This document shows positions 1 through 5,381 of a stretch of DNA of 5,381 nucleotides, piece by piece (position 1 is the stretch's first letter; every line of letters starts with the position of its first letter). The notes beneath the pieces are model-generated. The model saw only the letters and a program-made list of their open reading frames with translations. It ran no database searches and was not told the DNA's origin. A program made the position numbers and the translations under genes. Origin of the DNA: Pseudomonadales bacterium (lineage in GTDB: Bacteria > Pseudomonadota > Gammaproteobacteria > Pseudomonadales > UBA3067); assembly GCA_016763235.1 (NCBI GenBank), contig JAESUE010000400.1, positions 1 through 5,381 of the forward strand. Reading direction: 5' to 3'.

Positions 1-19
1 CCAACAAATCAATAATAAA

Positions 20-502
20 ATGTCGTCTACAACAAAGTGTAATACTTCAGTCCTCTCATCTATAGCCAGCGCAGAACCTCTTCTTAGAAAAAATGATGCT
101 GTTAAAATAAAACTGGCGAAAGAAAAGCTTGAAAGAAATAGGTTGTCCTCTGAAAAACTTAAGATGGAATTAAAAGAAAAACGGGAAGCAGAAAGAGTTG
201 CGGAAGAACAAAAGGTTGCCAAAATAAAACGCCAAAAAGCAGAAAAACAACACGCTATAGAAAAAGAAAAGGAACAACAAAGACTTAAAGAGCAGAAACT
301 ATTGGCCGAGGAAAAATCAAAAAGTGAAGCACACAAGAGACAGCTTGCGAAAGAACGTTTAAAAAACAAACGTAGATCACAAAACAGCTGGTCTTCTTCA
401 TTAGGCGATGACAGTACAAAAAAACCTGAAGACGACAAGGCCGATGGTGATAAAGCGGACTCTAAAAAGAAAACGTCTGGATGGCGTGCTTTAACTAATT
501 AA
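20..502 (+). CDS. Lys/Glu-rich coiled-coil protein of unknown function (5' end uncertain)
   Basis: The function is not recognised. The 160-residue product has a Ser/Thr-rich N-terminus (about 1-18), then a long, almost uninterrupted stretch of Lys, Glu, Arg, Gln and Ala (about 20-120) expected to form a continuous charged alpha-helix or coiled coil. A Ser/Asp/Lys-rich, probably disordered tail follows, ending in SGWRALTN. There is no signal peptide, membrane segment or catalytic motif. The composition recalls the helical domain of TolA-like proteins, but the TolA membrane anchor and C-terminal domain are absent, so this is only a resemblance of composition. The ATG at 20 has no Shine-Dalgarno sequence in the 19 bases before it, and the frame is open upstream (codons Q-Q-I-N-N-K), so the gene may begin outside the window. 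The coding strand is notably A-rich. It converges with dinG. That it is a real gene is fairly sure; the start is not. Confidence 0.65.
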   Translation: MSSTTKCNTSVLSSIASAEPLLRKNDAVKIKLAKEKLERNRLSSEKLKMELKEKREAERVAEEQKVAKIKRQKAEKQHAIEKEKEQQRLKEQKLLAEEKSKSEAHKRQLAKERLKNKRRSQNSWSSSLGDDSTKKPEDDKADGDKADSKKKTSGWRALTN

Positions 503-534
503 TAGGGATCTTTATCTTGTAACGGTATAGAACA

Positions 535-564
535 AGCACCTGAACAATCTGATGAACAGGTGCT
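535..564 (-). terminator. Hairpin between convergent genes, probable dinG terminator
   Basis: AGCACCTG (535-542) and CAGGTGCT (557-564) form a perfect 8-bp stem with a 14-nt loop. It lies 7 nt past the dinG stop and 32 nt past the stop of the coiled-coil gene. Read on the minus strand the stem is followed by TTGTTCT, a modest U-rich run, so it fits an intrinsic terminator for dinG best. On the plus strand no U tract follows, so termination of the left gene there would be weaker or factor-dependent. Confidence 0.5.
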
Positions 565-570
565 CCTGCA

Positions 571-915
571 TTAATCTCGCGGAGGCTCTATAACACGCTT
601 AAATGGCGGTAGAGCCTTTAGTATTTTACTCCCGTAGCCCTTGCTAATAATTCTTCTATCTAAAATTGCCACTTTCCCGTAATCACTTTCATTTCTTAAT
701 AGTCGGCCACAAGCCTGCACCAACTTCATGGTCGCATCGGGCACAGAAACCTCAAAAAATGGATTACGATTTTGGTTTTCTAGCCACTCATACAGTGCTT
801 CGGAGGCTGGGTCAGACGGCACAGCAAATGGGATTCTTGCAATAACCACATGAGTGAGGTACTTACCCGGCAAGTCGATACCTTCGGCGAAACTGGCCAA
901 ACCGAAAATAATACT
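571..915 (-). CDS. dinG: DinG C-terminal fragment (motifs V and VI), in a shifted frame
   Basis: From the Ser codon at 913-915 the frame reads SIIFGLASFAEGIDLPG (motif V), then RIPFAVPSDP and VQACGRLLR (motif VI, with the catalytic arginines), and ends in ALPPFKRVIEPPRD. This is the normal DinG C-terminus, about 114 residues. It has no ATG; the only near start is TTG at 898-900, 13 nt after an AGGAG. In normal DinG this TTG is an internal Leu, so independent translation is possible but unlikely to be meaningful. The same frame has a TAG at 928-930, which limits the frame switch to the bases between there and 913. Confidence 0.75.
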   Translation of the reverse strand, partial: SIIFGLASFAEGIDLPGKYLTHVVIARIPFAVPSDPASEALYEWLENQNRNPFFEVSVPDATMKLVQACGRLLRNESDYGKVAILDRRIISKGYGSKILKALPPFKRVIEPPRD

Positions 916-2686
916 CCTCGCCCGACTCTATCCGCTCTTTATGCTTTTTCACAATCAGATGCTTAGAACAACTACCTTGAACAAGCGTTATATCTTGGTA
1001 TACCGATGAAAGATGGGTGTAAACCTCCTCCATCTGACGCTGGGAATTGAACAGAACTAAACTTCCTTCTGATACGCTTATATCCTCATGAATATAGTCA
1101 ACTATCCCTTTAAGATGATCAGCTTCATTGCTAGGCTCCGCGGCTTGGCTTGGTACGATTAACGTGGCGTTATTTTTGTAGTCGAATGGGCTATCTAGGC
1201 TGCAATAGACGCTTTGCTCATTGAGGCCTGTTTGCATTCTAAGGCGATCAAAATCCCCTGCCGTCGAAAGCGTCGCAGAGGTGAGAACTGCTGAAAAGCA
1301 ATTCTTCCAGAGATATTCCAATAAAACCTCATGCGCCAAAATCGGGCTGCAATTTAGCTGTAAGTCTATTTCTCCCTGGAACTCCACTTTATTTAACCAA
1401 CGTGCATGAGGTGCATTTCCTTTTACATCTTGGTAAGCGTAACTTGACCACAACTTATGCGTGCCCTGAAGGCGTCGGTAAGCCATACCCAGTGCCAACT
1501 GCCAATGCTCAAAGAAGGGCTGTAATGACCCTGTTTTTTGATTATCTTCCATTTCGTTAAGGGTAGAAAGCAATTCATCGAGTGTATTAACAAGCTTCCC
1601 AACGGGGGACAAAAACCCTTTCGCCAACGCCCTCAACTCATCTGAAATAACACCATTAGGAAACCGAAACCGCTCCTCTTTGCCTAACAACTGGTTCCAC
1701 ACAGGGCGGGTACTTACGAGCAATTCCCTGCACGATGTTGCCGAATCAGCGAGGCCTTTTAATGAAGACTGTGATGATTTTGTCCATGGGAGTTGCTGAG
1801 CACACTGGGGCAGTTCAAGCAAAAACTGTTGCAACCACTGCTCGGTGTTTTTTAATCGTACTTGATGAGAAAAATGATTAATCGCTTTTTCGTGAAGGTG
1901 ATGCCCCTCATCGAACACATAGATAGTTTCCGAAGGAGCAGGCAAAACAACACCGCCGCCAAGTGCCAAATCTGACAGCACCAAATCGTGATTCACGATA
2001 ATGCAGTCGGCTTCTTGCATGGCGCCTCGAGCTGAAAAGAAGGGGCAGCTATCGATAAACTGGCAACGACGACCTCCACACTCATAGTGCGTGGACGTTA
2101 CATGACGCCATTCATGTTCATATATTTCCCCATCCCAACTATCCCTATCACCATCCCATTCATCATTCAGATAGGCGTTTTTAAACTTCTCAAAACGCTT
2201 AATAGCAAAGCGATCCAGCGTGAGCGGTGTATCAATTTGAAATAAACTTTCCTGAGAGTGTGAGCCTTCGCTGCTAAGCAAGTTAATGAGCTTGGAAGTA
2301 CATAAATACCGGCCTCGCCCTTTTGCGAGAGCAAAGGTAAAATCTAGCCCGCTGTGTTCACGAAGGTCTGGCAGATCTTTGTAAAGGATCTGTTCCTGCA
2401 AGGCGATGGTCGCCGTAGAGACGACGATTTTTTTTTCAAAGGCTTGCGCTATAGGAAGAAGGCTAAGCATATATCCTATAGTTTTCCCTATACCTGTTCC
2501 GGCCTCTATCACCGCCACATGAGAATAGCTACCCTCCTCTCGATCCTCCACATCGGTACTGTTCGCTGCAACTTTTGCAATTTCGGCAATCATAATGCGT
2601 TGGTTTTTTCGGGCATTATATTTTTTGCTTGCTATAAAAGTGCTATAGGCCTGCTGAATAGTGTTCTTTATATCGTCTGTTAACAT
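863..2686 (-). CDS. dinG: DinG N-terminal part (helicase domain 1, Fe-S domain, start of domain 2)
   Basis: This 607-residue frame contains a Q-motif-like RKNQR (27-31), Walker A EAGTGIGKT (61-69), motif Ia-like STAT (90-93), DEGH as the DEAH box (259-262), TSAT motif III (469-472) and LVLFNSQRQME motif IV (543-553). Cys129, Cys203, Cys208 and Cys214 have the same spacing (74, 5, 6) as the four 4Fe-4S ligands I recall in E. coli DinG (120, 194, 199, 205), so the cluster is probably intact. The last 16 residues, after Glu591, are out of frame and unrelated to the family. A product ending there would lack motifs V and VI, including the arginine finger, and should not be an active helicase. The ATG at 2686 gives the expected N-terminal length, although the best Shine-Dalgarno candidate (AAAGAG) lies about 13 nt upstream. 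Confidence 0.8.
   Translation of the reverse strand: MLTDDIKNTIQQAYSTFIASKKYNARKNQRIMIAEIAKVAANSTDVEDREEGSYSHVAVIEAGTGIGKTIGYMLSLLPIAQAFEKKIVVSTATIALQEQILYKDLPDLREHSGLDFTFALAKGRGRYLCTSKLINLLSSEGSHSQESLFQIDTPLTLDRFAIKRFEKFKNAYLNDEWDGDRDSWDGEIYEHEWRHVTSTHYECGGRRCQFIDSCPFFSARGAMQEADCIIVNHDLVLSDLALGGGVVLPAPSETIYVFDEGHHLHEKAINHFSHQVRLKNTEQWLQQFLLELPQCAQQLPWTKSSQSSLKGLADSATSCRELLVSTRPVWNQLLGKEERFRFPNGVISDELRALAKGFLSPVGKLVNTLDELLSTLNEMEDNQKTGSLQPFFEHWQLALGMAYRRLQGTHKLWSSYAYQDVKGNAPHARWLNKVEFQGEIDLQLNCSPILAHEVLLEYLWKNCFSAVLTSATLSTAGDFDRLRMQTGLNEQSVYCSLDSPFDYKNNATLIVPSQAAEPSNEADHLKGIVDYIHEDISVSEGSLVLFNSQRQMEEVYTHLSSVYQDITLVQGSCSKHLIVKKHKERIESGEEYYFRFGQFRRRYRLAG
914..919 (-). other. Frameshift position in dinG (GAGGAG)
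   Basis: On the coding strand the first frame reads GGC GAG GAG TAT and the second AGT ATT ATT TTC. Family spacing (RIESGE, one residue, SIIFGL) is restored if the ancestral sequence was GAG GAG AGT, meaning one AG unit was lost from GAGAG. Losing one G instead would also restore the frame, but one residue short. The AGGAG here resembles a Shine-Dalgarno sequence, but no slippery codon run or stop codon sits at the shift point as in known programmed frameshifts such as prfB. Confidence 0.7.
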
Positions 2687-2812
2687 CGAGGAAGCGGGGC
2701 TCTTTCAACAAAAATTAGGGAAGTAGGGATTCAGTTGCCTTACAAATTGAGGCTATGCAAAAGAATTTACAATGGATTTTAGCATACAACTTTTCCATCC
2801 CTCGAAGGAAGC

Positions 2813-2827
2813 CCAACAGGGGGTTGG
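2813..2827. promoter_or_regulatory. Small dyad CCAAC-N5-GTTGG overlapping the -35 of the crotonase promoter
   Basis: CCAAC (2813-2817) and GTTGG (2823-2827) are perfect 5-bp inverted arms with a 5-nt centre. The right arm overlaps the proposed -35 hexamer, a position where a repressor would block RNA polymerase. It is short enough to be chance, and the regulator is not identifiable. Confidence 0.2.
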
Positions 2828-2853
2828 CATATTGGCCGGTTTCATTCTAAAAT
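2824..2853 (+). promoter_or_regulatory. Candidate sigma70 promoter of the crotonase gene
   Basis: TTGGCA (2824-2829) matches five of six bases of the TTGACA -35 box, and TAAAAT (2848-2853) matches five of six of the TATAAT -10 box, with an 18-nt spacer. Transcription would start near 2860, leaving a leader of about 55 nt before the ATG at 2916. It is the best promoter match I saw by eye in this divergent gap; no equally good one is seen facing dinG. Confidence 0.5.
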
Positions 2854-2915
2854 CTGCCGCAAACCTCCGTTTAATGATGGAATCGTTCCTCTTTCTATTT
2901 TAATAGGTATCTTAC

Positions 2916-3593
2916 ATGTCAAACCTAACACTCGAACAAGTGGGCCAAGTTTACGTACTGGGGCTCAACGACCTCAATACAGACAATACCTACACCAATG
3001 ACGTACTAAACGAATATTTTGCATACTTGGATGAAGTAGAAGCAAGTAGAGGAAACGCCAGCTTAGTCATCACCAGCTCCCACCCAAAAACCTGGTGCAA
3101 CGGCATTAACTTAAACTGGTTTATGGGCCAAACAGCCGACGAGCAGATTAAACTCATTAAAAATATGGAGCGCCTCTACCTTAGGCTTGCAACACTTAAC
3201 TTGCCGACAGTGGGGTGTATTACAGGAAATGTATACGCGGGCGGGGCAATAATGGCCTGCGCCCTCGATTTTCGCTATATGCGCTCCGACCGGGGCCGGT
3301 TTTGCTTTTCAGAAGTTGATGTAAAACTACCCTTTTCGCCCATTATGACGGAAATCATCAAGCTTTTACCCAATCGGCAGGCTCTCAGTGAGCTGGCTTT
3401 AACCGGCGTTAGATGGGGGGCAGAAGAGTGCCTGCCTAAACAGGTTGTCGACGGAATATTTCCCGAAAGCACCCTTTATGAAAAATGTATGGAGAAAGCC
3501 GAGTTCCTGGCCACCAAAGATAGAAGCACCTATACCACAATCAAACATCGCTTGAGACCAGAGGTTGTCGCTTTAAAAAACCACCCTGCTTAG
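2916..3593 (+). CDS. Enoyl-CoA hydratase/isomerase (crotonase) family protein, probably isomerase-type
   Basis: This is a 225-residue crotonase-fold acyl-CoA enzyme, probably cytoplasmic, acting on fatty acyl-CoA intermediates. Oxyanion-hole segments are visible: TWCNGINLNW (59-68), like the family SNGxDL, and NVYAGGAIMACALDFRYM (105-122), like AGGAxLAxAxDYRVM. FSEVDVKLPF (131-140) places Glu133 where hydratases have their second catalytic Glu and where delta3-delta2 enoyl-CoA isomerases have their catalytic Glu. The first hydratase Glu (position 144 in the rat enzyme) is replaced by Ile112, which argues against hydratase activity and for an isomerase (ECI-like) or another crotonase reaction. 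It is shorter than the usual 255-265 residues, as are plant peroxisomal ECI-type proteins, and seems complete. The start at 2916 has AGGT 7 nt upstream. It is transcribed alone, divergent from dinG and convergent with wecC. The family is sure; the exact substrate is not. Confidence 0.85.
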   Translation: MSNLTLEQVGQVYVLGLNDLNTDNTYTNDVLNEYFAYLDEVEASRGNASLVITSSHPKTWCNGINLNWFMGQTADEQIKLIKNMERLYLRLATLNLPTVGCITGNVYAGGAIMACALDFRYMRSDRGRFCFSEVDVKLPFSPIMTEIIKLLPNRQALSELALTGVRWGAEECLPKQVVDGIFPESTLYEKCMEKAEFLATKDRSTYTTIKHRLRPEVVALKNHPA

Positions 3594-3719
3594 TTTTCGT
3601 CTATTTACTAAGGCCGCTTAGTCACTAACACAGGTTTCGGAGTTCATCGTTTCGAAAATATTCGATATAAATCACAGAACACATGCACTATAGCTTGGTT
3701 TGAACAAAGTAAAACCTAA

Positions 3720-3733
3720 CCATTTCGAAATGG
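3720..3733. repeat. 14-bp perfect palindrome CCATTTCGAAATGG
   Basis: This is a perfect palindrome 126 nt past the crotonase stop, followed on the plus strand by GTTTC. As RNA it could form a short stem with a TCGA loop, so it may be a weak terminator for the crotonase gene; as DNA it could be a dimeric protein site. It directly precedes the larger inverted-repeat element. Neither role is proven. Confidence 0.3.
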
Positions 3734-3739
3734 GTTTCA

Positions 3740-3765
3740 CTATAATCGGGGTCTATAATCGGGGT
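3740..3765 (+). repeat. Tandem duplication of CTATAATCGGGGT
   Basis: Two exact adjacent 13-bp copies lie at 3740-3752 and 3753-3765. The second copy is part of the left arm of the large palindrome. The right arm also carries a GGGGT-like block beyond its TCTATAAT-like end (3811-3815 as ACCCC), so the doubled GGGG block may be a feature of the element and not a random slip. Confidence 0.75.
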
Positions 3766-3815
3766 CAGAGTAAAATTAAAAACAAATGCTACTCTGACCC
3801 TAATTATAGAACCCC
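3748..3815. repeat. Large inverted repeat with GGGTCAGAGTA arms, REP/MITE-like intergenic element
   Basis: The left arm (3752-3772) and the reverse complement of the right arm (3790-3810) agree at 19 of 21 positions, differing only in a CG/TA pair in the middle. The core GGGTCAGAGTA is identical in both, and the loop is a 17-nt A-rich stretch. Allowing a one-base offset, the arms extend through GGGGT (3748-3752) and ACCCC (3811-3815). Palindromes with GGGTCAGAGTA-type arms are, from memory, common intergenic repeats in gammaproteobacteria, often near REP-associated Y1 (IS200-like) transposases; no transposase is present here. As RNA it would fold strongly and could stop or stabilise transcripts of the two convergent genes, but it has no clear U tract. 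Confidence 0.7.
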
Positions 3816-3829
3816 AAAATTTGAGCAAA

Positions 3830-3866
3830 TATAAAGGGCTACTTAATCTCAAAATAGTCCTTTATA
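3830..3866 (-). terminator. Probable intrinsic terminator of wecC
   Basis: TATAAAGGGCTA (3830-3841) and TAGTCCTTTATA (3855-3866) pair over 12 positions with one non-Watson-Crick position, around a 13-nt loop. The hairpin begins 8 nt past the wecC stop. On the minus strand it is followed by TTTGCTCAAATTTT, which is moderately U-rich. The base of the stem is AT-rich, so its strength is uncertain. Confidence 0.5.
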
Positions 3867-3874
3867 AAACCAAA

Positions 3875-5125
3875 TCAACTCAACCGCGACAATAAACCAC
3901 GCGTATCTACCACCATTTTTGCCGCAAATTTTTCTTTGGGAAGACGAATAAACGACTTGTGATCCACCAATATAACAACAGTATTCGCCCTCTCTAGCGC
4001 CTCGTTCACTGAAACCAACTCAACGCCCTTCTCCGCAAGCCGCTCAGGCAACTCGCCGATATTAGGCTCCACAGCCAGCACCTCGCCAATTTGTTGCTCA
4101 GCAATTGCTTCGCAAATATCCATCGCAGGGCTCTCACGCAAATCATCAATATCTGCCTTAAAGGCCAAACCAAAACACGCGATAACGGGTTTTTTAGACT
4201 GATCAGCCAAATCTCTTACCTGATCCACAACGTAAAGGGGCTTGTTGTTATTAATTTCACGAGCAAGGCGAATCAACTTTGCCTGCTCTGGCGCAGAGTG
4301 AACAATAAACCAAGGGTCAACCGCGATACAGTGCCCTCCCACCCCAGGCCCTGGGTTAAGAACATTCACGCGCGGGTGACGATTGGTTAAACGCACCAAC
4401 TCCCAAACATTTACATCCAGCTGGTCACAAATAGTCGACAGTTCATTAGCGAACGCAATATTCACATCCCGAAAAGAGTTCTCTGTTAATTTAGCCAATT
4501 CTGCAGTGCGGGCATTGGTCGCAATACACTCGCCAGCCACAATAAGCTCATACAACTCGGTTGCGCGCTCGGTACAATAAGGGCTAAGACCACCAATAAT
4601 GCGGTCGTTAGATACCAGCTCCTGAAGCACCTTCCCTGGCAACACCCGCTCAGGGCAATGGGCAACCTGTACATCAGCAAGCTCGCCACAAGCATGGGGG
4701 AAGGTTAAATCGGGCCTTGTTGCAGCAAGCCAAAGAGACAACTGCTCAGTAGCCCCAACAGGAGAGGTAGATTCCAGTATCACCAAATCACCCTTCTTGA
4801 GTACAGTTGCAATGCTTTTGGCTGCCGCCTCTATATAGCTAAGATCAGGCTCATGGTCGCCCTTAAATGGCGTTGGCACCGCAATCATAAAAGCATCAGC
4901 GGGTTCTGGTGTTAAGGTGGCGCGTAGGCGGCCTGCATTCACAGCCCCACGTACCACCATATCTAAATCTGGCTCAACGATATGCACCTTACCGGCATTA
5001 ATCGTATTCACGGCTTTTTCTGAAACCTCAACGCCAATCACATCCAAACCACGGGATGCAAATACTGCCGCTGTTGGTAAACCGATGTAGCCCAAACCTA
5101 TTACTGAAATTGTTTTAAATGTCAT
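3875..5125 (-). CDS. wecC: UDP-N-acetyl-D-mannosamine dehydrogenase
   Basis: This cytoplasmic enzyme oxidises UDP-ManNAc to UDP-ManNAcA with two NAD+, supplying a donor for enterobacterial common antigen or a related polysaccharide. The 416-residue product matches E. coli WecC (about 420 residues) nearly end to end. It has the Rossmann motif GLGYIG (10-15), IVEPDL (49-54), AVPTPFKGDHEPD (82-94), LESTSPVG (117-124), CPERVLPG (157-164), KLTENSFRDVNIAFANE (212-228), GPGVGGHCIAVDPWF (259-273) with catalytic Cys266, and GLAFKADIDDLRESPAM (319-335). EVLAVEPNI and VILVDH mark the C-terminal UDP-binding domain. The start is set at 5125 because MTFKTISVIG aligns with the family N-terminus (MSFATISVIG) and GGA lies 8 nt upstream. 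A GTG at 5158 would add 11 residues with no family match and no better ribosome site. It follows wecB, so the two steps are adjacent. Confidence 0.95.
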   Translation of the reverse strand: MTFKTISVIGLGYIGLPTAAVFASRGLDVIGVEVSEKAVNTINAGKVHIVEPDLDMVVRGAVNAGRLRATLTPEPADAFMIAVPTPFKGDHEPDLSYIEAAAKSIATVLKKGDLVILESTSPVGATEQLSLWLAATRPDLTFPHACGELADVQVAHCPERVLPGKVLQELVSNDRIIGGLSPYCTERATELYELIVAGECIATNARTAELAKLTENSFRDVNIAFANELSTICDQLDVNVWELVRLTNRHPRVNVLNPGPGVGGHCIAVDPWFIVHSAPEQAKLIRLAREINNNKPLYVVDQVRDLADQSKKPVIACFGLAFKADIDDLRESPAMDICEAIAEQQIGEVLAVEPNIGELPERLAEKGVELVSVNEALERANTVVILVDHKSFIRLPKEKFAAKMVVDTRGLLSRLS

Positions 5126-5252
5126 AGAACGATTCCGATTACCTAATCTTATTGTCACTGTTTAGCTTACGCCTAAACGCACATTTTTTGCCTTTTTCTG
5201 CTCAAATTTGAACAGCTACAGAGCTCGCTGAATAGTTACGGTTTTACAATGT
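5126..5252 (-). other. wecB-wecC spacer, 127 nt, with a small hairpin
   Basis: No gene is seen here. GTTTAG and CTAAAC (5160-5165 and 5173-5178) can form a 6-bp stem around a 7-nt loop, 34 nt before the wecC ATG. There is no U tract after it and no good promoter was found by eye. The gap is long for a coupled gene pair, so a weak internal promoter or mRNA processing is possible; joint transcription with wecB is still the simplest reading. Confidence 0.35.
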
Positions 5253-5381
5253 TTAAACCGCTTTCAAAAAATCCACAATTCGCGAACAGGCCAAGCCATC
5301 ACCATAAGGATTATGGGCAACGCTCATACGAATATATTCGTCCTCATTACCAAGCAGCAACATCGCCTGCTTCACGATCTC
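5253..5381 (-). CDS. wecB: UDP-N-acetylglucosamine 2-epimerase (non-hydrolysing), C-terminal end, partial
   Basis: Only the last 42 codons are inside; the gene runs off the right edge. WecB interconverts UDP-GlcNAc and UDP-ManNAc in the cytoplasm and makes the substrate of WecC. The visible residues include NEDEYIRMSVAHNPYGDG followed by ACSRIVDFLKAV, which match the conserved C-terminus of E. coli WecB (ENEYQAMSRAHNPYGDG, then ACSRI). The frame is open from the window edge to the TAA at 5253-5255. Its position directly upstream of wecC on the same strand supports the assignment. Related epimerases of other polysaccharide loci (CapG/MnaA type) share this motif, so the role in a particular polymer is not decided. 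Confidence 0.88.
   Translation of the reverse strand, partial: EIVKQAMLLLGNEDEYIRMSVAHNPYGDGLACSRIVDFLKAV

Larger units (their letters stand above)
571..2686 (-). pseudogene. dinG: dinG, ATP-dependent Fe-S DNA helicase, interrupted by a frameshift
   Basis: DinG is a 5'-to-3' superfamily 2 DNA helicase of the XPD/DinG group. It unwinds D-loops, R-loops and forked DNA, and in E. coli it belongs to the SOS response. All expected parts are present but lie in two reading frames: residues 1-591 (through motif IV) in one, and motifs V and VI in another, meeting at 914-919. Joined there, the product would be about 705 residues, close to the roughly 716 of E. coli DinG. The segment before the break (KHKERIESGE) and after it (SIIFGLASFAEG) match a stretch that is continuous in DinG proteins, so this is one gene, not two. 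It is either a recent pseudogene or a sequence error; no other decay is visible, which favours a recent event or an error. No LexA-type CTGT-N8-ACAG site is visible upstream. Confidence 0.85.

Noticed and set aside
914..919. Programmed frameshifting in dinG as the main explanation
   Set aside because: The site has an AGGAG but no slippery run or stop codon at the shift, and I know of no DinG expressed this way; mutation or sequence error is simpler.
1221..1409. Plus-strand open frame opposite dinG
   Set aside because: It lies inside conserved DinG coding sequence on the other strand, with no recognisable product or ribosome site.
2354..2683. Plus-strand 109-codon open frame opposite the start of dinG
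   Set aside because: It is antisense to the Walker A and Fe-S region of DinG; its composition looks like a shadow of the real gene.
2687..2915. LexA/SOS box expected upstream of dinG
   Set aside because: I looked for CTGT-N8-ACAG-like sites in the divergent gap on both strands and saw none convincing; SOS control is not supported by the sequence here.
3275..3472. Minus-strand open frame inside the crotonase gene
   Set aside because: It is fully antisense to a conserved catalytic region and resembles no protein.
3607..3622. ACTAAG-GCCG-CTTAGT hairpin after the crotonase stop, as a terminator
   Set aside because: The stem is only 6 bp and no U tract follows on the plus strand, so it is too weak to call.
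4091..4695. Open frames at 4091-4390 and 4383-4580 (plus) and 4486-4695 (minus) within wecC
   Set aside because: All overlap conserved WecC sequence in other frames and show no family motifs.
3818..5213. AAATTTGAGCA on the plus strand at 3818-3828 and on the minus strand near 5203-5213, as inverted repeats flanking wecC
   Set aside because: An 11-base AT-rich match is expected by chance in a window of this size, and the flanks do not extend it.
1..5381. CRISPR array, tRNA or rRNA gene, prophage or transposase gene
   Set aside because: No regularly spaced repeats, no cloverleaf or rRNA-like sequence and no transposase or phage protein was seen.

Overview
The window looks like a chromosomal segment of a gammaproteobacterium, probably marine or environmental, of moderate to low GC. 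This is inferred from the close resemblance of the WecC and WecB products to the enterobacterial proteins, from a DinG of the gammaproteobacterial 4Fe-4S type, and from a palindrome carrying the GGGTCAGAGTA motif, which I recall from intergenic repeats in such genomes. I cannot name a genus.

Layout from left to right. (1) 20-502 (+) encodes a highly charged, Lys/Glu-rich coiled-coil protein of unknown function; its reading frame stays open to the left edge, so its true start may lie outside. (2) A hairpin in the short convergent gap 503-570 probably ends transcription, mainly for the minus-strand gene. (3) 571-2686 (-) is dinG, a Fe-S XPD/DinG-family DNA helicase, split by a frameshift near 914-919 that separates motifs Ia-IV from motifs V and VI. 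(4) 2687-2915 is a divergent intergenic region with a good sigma70-type promoter candidate for the next gene. (5) 2916-3593 (+) is a short crotonase-fold protein whose active-site pattern favours an enoyl-CoA isomerase over a hydratase. (6) 3594-3874 is a non-coding convergent gap with a 14-bp palindrome, a tandem 13-bp duplication, a large GGGTCAGAGTA inverted repeat, and a hairpin that probably terminates wecC. (7) 3875-5125 (-) is wecC, UDP-N-acetylmannosamine dehydrogenase. (8) 5253-5381 (-) is the C-terminal end of wecB, UDP-GlcNAc 2-epimerase, running off the right edge.

wecB and wecC lie in the order of the pathway on the same strand. Together they convert UDP-GlcNAc to UDP-ManNAc and then UDP-ManNAcA, a sugar donor for enterobacterial common antigen, O-antigen or capsule-type polysaccharide. 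The other three genes have no evident functional link to this pair or to each other. I find no convincing new multigene system. The observations most worth checking are the split dinG and the palindromic element at about 3740-3815.
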